DNA of 64,000 nucleotides from Mermis nigrescens (taxonomy: Eukaryota > Nematoda > Enoplea > Mermithida > Mermithidae). Made by a program: the position numbers and the translations under genes. The stretch spans positions 23,787,471-23,851,470 of the forward strand of contig JAVLUZ010000145.1 of the NCBI GenBank assembly GCA_036768485.1, given 5' to 3'. Below, piece by piece: positions 44,859 to 57,000 of this stretch. The notes beneath the pieces are model-generated. The model saw only the letters and a list, made by a program, of their open reading frames with translations. It searched no databases and was not told the origin of the DNA. How positions within the stretch are numbered: position 1 is the stretch's first letter; every line of letters begins with the position of its first letter.

Positions 44859-45012
44859 ATGGATAGCGATTTATATGATGAGTTCGGAAATTATATTGGA
44901 CCGGAATTGGAAAGCGAGGAGGAAGATGAAAATCAAAATCTAGGCACTGCAGCAGAAGAAGAAGCGGACGAATCAGAAAATTTCAGAAATCAGATTGAAA
45001 TCGAAGATAAAA
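44859..45012 (+). CDS. EFTUD2: EFTUD2 exon 1, initiator ATG and acidic N-terminus
   Basis: The ATG has an A-rich context (TTAAAAATGG). The exon encodes [17 protein letters not shown], then a Glu/Asp-rich run. Read-through stops at 45018-45020. The only reasonable donor (AAAA before GTGCAC) leaves phase 1, whereas the next exon's best acceptor gives phase 0. The 3' end is therefore unresolved. A CTCTTCAG acceptor-like site at 44801-44808 lies 50 bases upstream and could end a 5'-UTR intron or be a trans-splice site. Confidence 0.85.
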
Positions 45013-48000
45013 GTGCACATTAAGCTAAACATCGGTAGCAGGATCTAAAAGATATGTTTATGTCACATGTCTAACATTTGAAATTTTGACGTTTTTGAGA
45101 GGAAATGAAACGAAAGGACGATTTTGACGGCTAAAGTGATACGTATCACAGTTGAAAAGGTGTTCAAATAAACTGAATAATTATTTCCATTTTAATTTGA
45201 TCTTTTTTTAAAATAATATTTACATTTTTCAAGGAAAACGAGATGGAAGTTCAGGTTGCCGAAGAAGCGGTTGATATTTCACAGTCTGTCGTTCTACACG
45301 AAGACAAGAAGTATTACCCGTCAGCCAAAGAAGTCTATGGAGCTGATGTGGAAACTCTTGTTCAAGAAGAAGATGCGCAACCATTAACCGAACCAATAAT
45401 CAAACCAATTAAAGCCAAAAAATTTCTGGTATGACGAAGCTTTATTAAGATTAGATTGAATTTAGACATCGACTGAATATGCACATGCATAACTCAGGTG
45501 CACAGTATGGACAATCTGGGGGGTCTGGTGGTCTGAAGGGAGGTCAAAAATTGAGCTTTTTTGGGCCAAAATGACATCAAAAATTGATATAAGCGCTTAA
45601 ATAGCAATAAAACTACCACGTTATTACACAGTTTATGGTCAATCTAAAGCACTTTTGAGGAAAATTTTCAATTTTCATCCGCTTTTGGCCTCCGTTTCGC
45701 CTCATTATTTTGAAATAACGTCATTTTCGTTTACTGATCCTAATATTAATGCCAGTGGGTTTTAAACTGCATTTTTAGCTTCAGCTCAAAATTCTTCATC
45801 AGACAGAAATTTATCAAGAATGTGATGCTGAAAAATGCGTTTTAAGAATTGCGGAATTAGTTGGTCGTTTGGGGATAAAGAACGATTTATGCATTTCTAC
45901 GCATTCAAAAAATGACTTTACGATTCAAGTTTTTGCCCAAAAACTCCGGGAGAGATGAATAATCTCAAGCACAAGCAATGGGTTGACGGCCCACTTTGAG
46001 CGAGGAGATCTTCCTACAAAATCCTTATCACGTGTGTATATCATTCAGACTTAATTGTTTATTCATGTTAAAGATCCAAGCTCTTGCATAAAGTTTGGGT
46101 TCGGAGATCTTAGTTGGATTTTCAAATAAGGATTCACTTGGTCAAATTTAAAAAGTCGCATCGATTATTCAACAAAGAAAGCTAATGTGGTAAAACCAGA
46201 GTTGTTCGACATTTTGGTAGTGAATTTTAGCTAATTTTTGGGTCTCTAAGGTCAAAAATCACCAAGAATCGTCTTAAAACTGCTCGAAGCGCCGAAAAAG
46301 TTGACATTTTTCTTTTGAAATGCAATTTATGCCATTATAAATATATATATATAGAACACACAATTACTCATTTCGGCGCGAAGCGCCGAAAATTTTGGCG
46401 AATTGCTGACCTTTCCTGCAATTTTTGTCTTCCCAAAAATCTTTGTACTTGTACAAAGACGGTCCCGAAAAGTCTTTGTACGTCGGGAAAAATCTTTGCT
46501 GAGTACAAAAAACACTGGCGTGCACGCTAATGTATTTCACTCTTAATCGCTGCTCTACTCGATATTCACTTATATTGAGTGAGTTTGAAGAAATTGTACC
46601 GGAAGCAATAAATTATTCGGCTATTTTGTTTGTACGAGTACGAGTCTTATGAAGTTTAAGTATGTACCTATACAACGCACGAGTAATCTGAGATTAAAAG
46701 CGATTTAGCCACTGTTTGTTTTGCAGATGGTAGAGCAGGACCTGCCCGAGACGGTGTACGATAAGGAATATTTAGCCGACCTGATGGATTGCCCCAGTTT
46801 AATCAGAAATGTTGCTTTGGCAGGTCATTTGCATCATGGAAAGGTTAGTTCTTGTATTTATCTTTATCGTCTTCTTTAAGCTACCGTACGCTTTACAGCG
46901 GCTTTTATAGTATCGTCATTGTGCTTTTCCTTTACATATTCGTACCTTTTATTTTGAATGTGTGGAATGAGCTTAAAAAATGTGTTGCGTGAAATTATTA
47001 GCATATGCACTCGTGTTATGCATGCACACAAAGGGATTTGGGTGATAGAGGGGTACTATGACAACTGAAGGGTCAGTATACTGTCCGACGATTTTGAGCC
47101 GACAATTTCTGAATCATTTTGAGGATAAAAGTAGTAATAATGTTAAAATTTTTCAATGCTTCGCACCGGTTTCATAATTTTACGTACTGAATGTTTACTC
47201 AAGAATCGCCCAAAATTGTATCAAAGTGGTCTAAAAAAATCAAAATGTATCGCCAAATCAATCAATTTTTATATTTTATAGTGTTGAAAGCGAAATATGC
47301 AGTCAAAATGGACTTAAAATGTTAAAACGTGCAGTATCACCACGCAAAAGCGTTTTTTTGTGGGCGATTTCGACCATTTTCATCATTTGACTAGCAAAAA
47401 AGGCGTGAACACTAAATTTACTTATTTAATTTCTGGAATTTTTCGGCCCCCCTCCCTCTGCCGCCGCTTTTGACCTGGTGCATCTATGATATGTACTCAT
47501 TTTGTTTTTTTGATTACATGTGTTATACATAGTGTCCTGTTGTATATTCGTTATTCTTTTATTATAAACCAAGAAAATTTATATTTCTTCTTTCTGATAA
47601 ATTGCAGGTTCTCTTTAAACATTAATCTTGTGTCGTTCCTGGTCGCTGCCCACGTTTATATTTCTTAATCTGTTAATTTTCGATTGCTTTTCTGTTATAT
47701 AGACTGAAAGTGCATAAAAAGCCTCTTTTGTTGTATTCGCAATGAGAAACAACCCCTATTCTGAAAATCAGTGATTATTTTGTGCACGAATATAAAAGCT
47801 TTGCAACTGTATTGCCACATTTCGATTGCTTTATTTATGAAGATTACATAATGTCTATCGATTTTTAATTTTCTACTTAAAATATGCAAATTCGCGCTTA
47901 TGGATATAATGTTTCTGGTTGCTAGAAGCTAAATTTGTGTAGTTGATCTGTTGGGGTTTTTTCGATTTGAAGCAGCTGAAAAATTTGAGAGACCTTGCCT

Positions 48001-51000
48001 TTTTGTGACAGAACAGAGAAAGGTTGAAGAGCGTGTAAATAATATATTTTTTCCAAACAGAATGCGGAGGTTAGGTGACGTAAAGCTTATGTACTGGATT
48101 TGGGAAGTGGTTCTCAGATGAGGGAATATTTTTCCCTGTGTTGCTTGATTGTTTTCCTCACATGTCTTCTATTTGTAACATGTGTACATATGCTCTTATA
48201 ATGCAATGCGTTCCTCAGTTTTGCATTAAGCGTCATGAAATCCAGCTTTATATCAAAACTGTTGTGGCTTGCGTTATATGGAGTTGTAGAATGTTTTATT
48301 GCAGACTTGCTTTGTTGATTGCCTCATTCAACAAACACATCCTGACTTCGTTCCTAACGAAGACCGAGATGTAAGCACGCTTTTGTATTTGAAAGTACGG
48401 TATGCTAGCTTTTGGAACAAGTAGTACCATTTTTTCAATAATTGTATATGTGTATAGGGATTTACAGAGCTACCTTCAAACATCTGCATTTTTAATGAGA
48501 TAACGTTACTTTTTAGGAAATAGTTAGCTTGCTAATTTATCTCGTATCATAATCTAAGATTAATTTATTGTATGAAAAGCGTAAATTCTCGCCATTTTGT
48601 TTGTGATGACGTCTATTTTCATCAAGTTTAATATAATAAATATATATGTACTTGTGCATATGCACGTGCTACATATGCATGTTCAATTATACATTCAGGA
48701 GTAAACTATGCATGAATCCTAACGATAAAAATTGGACTAAATAAATGAATGTTTTCTATCAGTTTAAAATTTTTTTATTATCAATTTGAGCATAATTATA
48801 ATTAATCTGCATTTGAAATACAAGGATAATCCTTTATTTGACGATTTTAAAGTGAAAAAAGCATAACTTTAACCAATTTCAAGATGTAATATATGTAAGT
48901 GCATACATAATACCACATTTTTTGATTAATTTTTTCATGAGAAAACCGGAGCGCTGTAGGGGTGTCAGGAAAATCATTGAAATTTTGAGTTGGCTTACTT
49001 TTTTGATACCATGACAATCATACATGGGCAAGGTAGAGGCGGCAAGAGGGGTGAAATCCTGGAATGGCCATATAGTACATTCTGGTCATTGTTTTTGTTC
49101 AAGGTCACTTTGTACATGTACAAAGACGGTCTCTAAAAGTCAGTGTACATTCTGTACGTGTAAAATTCAAAATTCTATATTATGGTACAGTAGCACGGTA
49201 TGTGCGGTGAATTGGGTTACTTACAGTGAAGTTTAGCCAATTTTTGTCTTTCTAGTGAAGAAAAATACAAAAATTCATCAATGCGGCGCGAAGTGCCTGG
49301 AAATTTAGATATTCTTACCGTTTTCAGGTAGAATTTTTGGTCTTTTTTCCGCAGTAAGCTCAAAAATTGTCGTGCTGCATCTTTCGTTTTCTCAAAAGCG
49401 CCTGACAGTATGGGCTTTTCGGAAACCTTAGGTAGGATTAATACCCCCCGCTCATCCCCTATGCCCATAAGTGCTATGAATAAGTTCTAATGCTTCATGT
49501 TCTAGGAAAAATCGAATTTGTAAGGTGTAAAAAATATGTGAAAGGGTAACTCTTATTTTTCTTGTCACAATGTCGCACTTGGTAGCGGAGCAAAAATTGA
49601 GTCTTTCTTCTAATAAAAAAAAGCTGCTTTTGCATAGCTGAATAGGTTTAAAGATTTTTGCTCCTTGTCGTTTCTTAGCTTGTTTTCTTTTATTTGCCAC
49701 TTAGTTGCATATGTAATGACGTATATACCTTCTAACTTCAGGTTCGATACACTGATACATTGAAAACAGAACAAGAGCGTGGCGTTAGCATAAAAGCCAC
49801 GCCTGTTACTTTGGTCATGCAAGATACGCGCAACAAGTCCTTTCTACTTAACATCTTTGATACCCCGGGTAAAAAGTCCTTACAGACAACAATAGACATA
49901 ACATTGAATGAATGAATAACTTACATACATATGTAAGAAGCAGATATGCATAGCGTGGGAATTCTGGGGGATGGTGAAATATTAAAATGCCGTTTTCAGG
50001 CATAAAAAATGGTGGATACGCCTCAAAAACATTGTTTTCTGTGTTTCTGACGATGCTCTATCTTTCCAGAGCATAAAAGCAGAAAATTCTGAAGAAAAAT
50101 AAAAAAATCGAATAAAGCGCCGAAAGTTTGACAATTTTGAGCCAATATATAGATAGCCAAAAACGCTTAAAACATCACGTTTTCTACAATTTTTTTGGGA
50201 ACTTTGAGAATATCGCAAATTCTGGGGGAGAGGGGTGAAAAATTATCTGGGGGCTTGAAATATTTCCTGGGGGCGGTTTGCAAAACTCTAAGATCATGAA
50301 TGGTGGTAACAAGACGTGATTGTGATATATTGTTTTCAACTTTACGTTTTTTTATATTCCGCTAGCGCATATGAAAATTCAAGGACTTTTGGAGAATGTG
50401 TCAATGATTTCATAATAATCAACTGTGTTTGTTTTAAGCAAATGTGCAATGTTTCGGGCGCTTTAAACCGATTTTGTCGTTCTCAATATGACATCGATGA
50501 ATTTTCGAGAGGATCGCTTTATTATGCTAATTTTGAATGTTTTTTTGCAACTCAGGTTTTTTTGACATCTGTTCTGGTGAATGAAATTTTTTGTTGATAA
50601 TAAATTGGGATCCTGATTAGGCACAGGATCATTTCCATCAGGGGATCTAAGAGGATTGAGTCGTCTTCGAAAATTTACTTATATTCTTTTGAATTGGGAG
50701 CCGAGTAGTTTTTAAGCAATTAGAGCTATATACATATTTAATGCTAAAGAACATTTTTGAGGGGTAATCAGAAACGATGGATTGGTTTGGGGTGTAGTTT
50801 TCTACTCAGCTTTTGGCAGCTCTTCATAAGGCGTAAAAACCATTTGTCGATTTCGCTCATTTTAGTTCAAATGATGTTGATGTGTTGATCGATTGGAAAT
50901 GAGGGAAACTAGCTTTTTTGAAAATCATTTTGTTCTTTGTCCCTCTTTGATTTTTTGTCTCTCGAATTTTTTCCCGTTTGAAAGTTGCATGTATCTCTTT

Positions 51001-54000
51001 ATTGGCCTTTTGTACAGTGAAGAGATTCGAAAACAAAAAAGTTATGTCGTAGAAGAAGTATCATCCGAATTTCACATAACAACGATTTTTAAGGTTCTGA
51101 TGTTTTGACTTCAATAATGCTAATCCAACCCACCGTGATACATTTAAAGCTTGGAAAATGCAGGGAATCAGGCGACAAGTTTTATCAAAATATTTTAGAC
51201 TCACTGCATCAAAAACACCATTTTTGATGTTTCTTGCGAAAATATTTCTTCCTAGAATATATAAAAACACATTCCAAAAATTTTTTTGAAGATATTGCAG
51301 TACCTAGTGAAAAAAATAAAATTGAGTCAAAACATGAGTATGTGACGCGAAGCGTCGAACGTTTGGCACTTTAGATGATACATGGACAAAGGCCGGTCTT
51401 CCAGATGATACCGGCGGCAAAAAATTATGGTTGCTTGTCGGTTCGAAAAAGGGTTGTTTTGGAATATGTTACCTCATAACTTTTTCGAAACGTTGTGCAT
51501 CTTTACATGCATCATTTGCGTTTGTTTTATCCTTCCAAATTTACTTGCATTAAGCATCATCAGTCAGTACACTAATTGTTTACAACTATGTTTTTAGAGT
51601 TTGCATTGCGTTCACTTGTGGAAAGACCCTACCATCAAACGCTCAATAAAGGACAATAAAAAGTACTGCTAAAAATTGACCTTATTATGGAAAATTTGTA
51701 CCTTATCTTTTATGTCTAATTAAGCAGCCCTTTTAAAAATAAATAATGTAAAAATTTATCATATCTGCCGAATAGTGCTTAAAAATTTTGGCCTTTTTAT
51801 TTTTAAATTATTTTTAAACATTACATCTGGCACGAAGCGCCAGAGAATCTTGGCCTTCTAACCTTTCGAGCTCAATATGATCGCTTTTCGAAATATACGA
51901 GTATAAAAGCAATGCCGAAACTCATTACCGTTCTTGCCACGAAATTTGAAGCCTTAATCATCCTTAAACTTCGCTTAGGTTTGTAACTGCTCCTTTCATG
52001 CGAAGCAGGAAATAAAAATATTAAATATAGCAGAAACATTGATAATTCCCTTAAGCTGAATTCTGTAGCTTTCTGAATATAGACAGTGCTTAAATTATAT
52101 CTCATTTCCACATTGTTATCCTTCTAACGCTCAATTTTGCAGGTTTATGGATATAAACGAGCAGTAATTTATGCCTGGCTCGGAGCGCCGAAAATTTTTG
52201 AGATTTCTATCCTTTTACCTAAATTTTGCAACTTTTTAAAGAGCAATACAGTAATTATATGTAGTTTGCTCGAAGCGCCGGATATTTTCGATGTTTTTTT
52301 CCTTTAAAGCTCAATTTTGCAGTTTGTTAAATGTATGCCATAGAAATTATATATCTGGCGCGAAGCGCCGCAAATTATCCTTTTATGCTCACTTTTGCAA
52401 GTTTCTAAAGATAAGCAATGCAGTAGTTATATCTGGCGCACATCGCAGGAAAATTCGGGCATTTTTATGCTCCTAAGCTCATTTGGCATCTTAATGAAGA
52501 AACAAATACAGAAAATATGTGCATTCAATGTTTGACCTCAGTCTTAAATGCCAGCCCCAGTAGTGAGTCTTATGCCCTGACACCAGCGTTGATTGACATA
52601 TCTTTGTCCAGTCTTTTTTATACAAGGCCCCTGTGTACAAGTGCAAAGACGGTCTCCAAAATGTTTCAACTTATAATTTCCTAAATATATCTTAATGGAA
52701 AATTTTGATAATTTACCATTTTCAAACAGATTTTGCGGCCTTTTTATTAACAAATAATTTAGAAAATTAAAAAAAAATATTTTCACTGTCCTAAACACAA
52801 TTTTGAAGTTTTGTGAACTAGTTGAACAAAAAATTGTCAAATTTGTGACCGGAAGATGTTGACGTTTTTTTATATTTTCTGAATCAATTTTTACCGCTAT
52901 AAATGCGAACCGAACAGAAGAAATTCCGGAAACTTTTAGAAATTCTGACACTTCTACTGATTTTTTCCGTCCAGAAATTCTTGTCTTTTACGATGACGGT
53001 CTTAAAAAGGTCATGCGAAGACCAAAAGATCGCTAAAAGCGCTTAAAGCAACACATTCACTTTGATTTTTTGTACGATCACAAATTATGACTGTCGCCAG
53101 CATTTAGCGGAGGTCAGCAGCTATTCTAGGGGGGTGGGGTGAGCCAAACACCCTAGACCCCCTTCAAGAATGCGTATGACCACCATTATTTTTTTGATCA
53201 AGCATATGGATTGTTTTGCATTCAGATCATGAGGCACGTATGTATCTCTGGGGGATAAGGGTGGGGGGGGTTCGGACCCCCCAAAATTCAGAAAAATCGG
53301 AAAAATAGGACCTTGTAAACGTTATTTTGTGCTATTTTTGGGCCTAGTCCCCCCAAAAATTGTTGTTGCCCTCCCCCTCAAAATAGGACGGCCAGCTACG
53401 TGCCTGCAGATCATTTTATTCATTCTTCGTTCATTGTCTACCTTTCTGCAGGTCATGTTAATTTTTCCGACGAAGTTACAGCTGCTTATAGATTATGCGA
53501 CGGCGTTGTAATATTTGTTGATGCTCATGAAGGAGTAAGTATAGTAAAGTTCACTCAATGTCATTGCGCTTCTTTTGAAATTCCTACTTATGGCTTCAAC
53601 TGCGCACATAGGTACGGATTTGCGAGTTATTCAAAAAGGAACCACTTTATAAGCAGTGAAAAGCAAATGATTAGTATTTCTTTGGCGCAAGAACTACATA
53701 TAATTTTTTGGAAAGTCGAAAAATTGCTTATTTCTGGACTCTTTCTGCATTTTTGAGCATCGGCAATTCTTATATGCTAGATCCAGTCATGATATGAAAT
53801 TAACTTATACGAAAACTGAGAAAATATATTCGATCTAGTCAAGGATTTTATTCGCAGCAAATTTGAAAAGTTCTAGGGAAATTTTGAAAAATGACGATAG
53901 CCCCAATACATATGTGCTTATGCATAATAAGAGAAATACATATACATATGCTCGAGATATTAATAAAAAACTTACTTTTTTCTAAAAGTGCTTTGGCTAG

Positions 54001-57000
54001 TCGACAATCAGATAAAATATTTATAGCACTAGCAGACTTGACAAGATGTAGAGTCTGCTGCCAAAACTTTGTGATCGTTTATTTTTATTTATTCAGTGTC
54101 AGAAACGAAATTGTATTTTAAAGGCTATGACTGAAAAAATGTCAAGTGATTAAAGTTTGGTTTTGTTCAATTTTGAAAATAAAAACTTTTTAAAGCTAGT
54201 TTTACTATGTAGATTGATCGAAAACAAACCTTTTACGGGGCTTCCCGATAAAACTTACTCTTATCAATAATAATTTTTTTCTAAGATCCATATAATTGAC
54301 AATATTAGTTGAATATGTATTAGCAATTCAAATTACCCGGGATCAATTCTATTCCCCTCAATCATATCAGCCCTTTGTTCCAAGATTCTTTTTAAAAAGC
54401 TCTGCAGCATTCCTACGTATTTTAGTAGTATTTTTACATGCATTGTGATGTGTGAGGATACGCATCGTTTCAGTATTCTACTGTATCGTAATTTATCGCT
54501 GTAGTAAGGCTGATTGCATTCAGGTCACGCTGAATACTGAACGCTTGCTGAAGCATGCTGTTCAAGAACGACTATCGATAACGCTTTGTGTGAACAAAAT
54601 CGATAGGTTAATTTTGGAATTAAAACTACCTCCGGCTGACGCCTACTTTAAATTGCGTCATGTGGTCGATGAAGTCAATTCTTTGCTACAGTGAGGAGCT
54701 CTTTTATACCATTAGCATCTCGTTTGAAAATGAATGAGTGATCGAGCTCATTTGAATAATTGCTTAATGGAAATATTTTGAAGGCTTTTAGTTTCAATTC
54801 CTCAAAAAGTATCAATGCATGTCGAATGTTTATATGTACATGTTTGGTGGTCCGAAAAACAACTGCATTTTATATGCCATAACCAGACATGCACAGCATG
54901 GGAATTCTGGGGGCTGCGTGAAATTTAAAAATGTCTTTGTTGTGATCCAAAATGGTGTATACGCGTCAAAAACATCGTTTTTCTGCGTTTCTAATGATAC
55001 TCTATTTTTCTAGAGCACCATTGAAAAATTCGAAAAAGTTAAAAAAATAGGATAGATTGAGCAAAACTACAGTCAAAAAATGAGTATTTGGCGCGAAGTG
55101 CCGTAAATTTGAAACTTGAGCAACTAGATGGCTAAAAACGCTTCAAACAAATTTTTGGAAACGTTTGAAAAATCGCAAATTCTGGGAGGAGGTGGAAAAA
55201 TTCCCGGGGGGGGAATTGAAAAATTTTCTGGGAGGGGGTTTAAACCCTTCCACTACCCCCTTAGATCAAGTATGGCTATAAATCCAGAATCTCAGCCGAT
55301 AGAAGGTTAAAACTGTGTCCAAAGAGAACTAAATGAGAAATGACGTTACAAATGCGACCCGGATAGTATGTAAGAAATCAGAAGAAAACCGAAATATTGC
55401 AAAAAAATTTGAATTTGGAGAATTGGAGGTTTGCAAACTTATACGCGTGCTAATTCGCTATGTAAATAAAGATCAGAATTACCATTTTATTTGTGATTTC
55501 ATTTTTTTCTTACTGCATTATAGGACTTTTTCGGAGGATATGGAAGCAACGATCTTGTCGCCTGCTCGTGGCAACGTGTTATTCGCCAGTAGTCGATACA
55601 ATGTTTGCTTTACACTGAAATCATTTGCACAGTTATATTCCCAAATATACGGTGGGTAATCAAATATAAAGCTTAATAAACGTTTCTTAAGATTAATTGT
55701 GCAGTCGACTGCTTATTTTCAGACCGAACATTGATGTAATAATTTTTTAAGAAAAATTGAAAATCAAATGTTTTGAAGAATTATTATTCTTGAGAAACCG
55801 TATTTCTCACAGGGAAACAACACATTTTTTATGAAAAGAATAATTAAAGCTTTGCAAAGCTGATAAGGAATTATAAAATTCGGATCAAGTAAATCGTAAT
55901 TTTTGTAGTGTACGGTGAACTTTCGTGAAAAAAATATCCGCCGCTTTTGCGTTCAAAAGTATTTAATTTCTTATCTCTCACCCGCTTGTTTCTCAACTTC
56001 ATTTCTTAATAAAAAAAACAAAAAATTACTCTGTTAAAGCATTCATAATTTATTTAGGGGAAGTAAACATTGAAGAATTCGCTCGGCGTCTTTGGGGCGA
56101 CGTCTATTTCAATACGGAAACTCGCAAATTTGGCAAAAAGCCCGCGAAAACTAATGGTCAACGCACATTCATTGAATTTGTATTGGAACCACTCTACAAA
56201 ATTTTTTCCCAAGTATGGCACGCACTTTATGCTGAATCGCCGAATTGATTTTTTTCTGAATTTTGTTGGCAATACTTTCGGTCACCTTGCATGTATTATA
56301 GGTGTTTGTTATAATCTCATAGAAATACATAACGAAGATTGTAATTAAGTATAATAATGAAATTAATAAAAATAGTACATAATATAATACTATTATAACA
56401 ATATTAAGTTACTGAAAAAGATAGTAGGAACATAATTATTTTATGCTGACTAGTTCAAAATGGTCGATACTGCCCAACGAAATATGTATGTATTTCCATT
56501 TGCAATAAGGTGTCTTTAAGCGGTCTTGTAAACGGTAACGTACATAGATGACAGGGTCAAAAGTTCTGGGATGGGAGAAAACCGAGTTTCTTGGGGGTGA
56601 GTGAGTAATTATTTTAGTTTTTAATTCAAATTTTGATTATAAATTCGGTGTATTATATTCTTCATGATTATATGTGCTTAGATTTTCATAAAAGCAAATG
56701 ATATTATGGGCGAAGAAATGACCTGTTATGTACATCAAATATACAGGGTGGGCCATAAAAAACGAATCGCATATCGGCCCTTGTAACATCTCAAATACTT
56801 GATCAAATTTAACGCGGTTTACTTTGTCAAAGAGTCTATTGTCACAGCAGGGGCATAACAAGTTTCACTATTGCTTATTGACTTTTCATTGGTTTACATT
56901 AAATTTAGTAAAAGTCGTCCTTTTCCAGGACTTTGCAGATTAAATACATAAAGCAAGCTATCTTTACAACACTATACTTCTTCAATAGAAAAAGATAATT

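Noticed and set aside
52544..52951. 135-codon - strand frame
   Set aside because: No recognised motif; it overlaps decayed family A sequence (CTTGTGCAC...GGCCTTGTA region).
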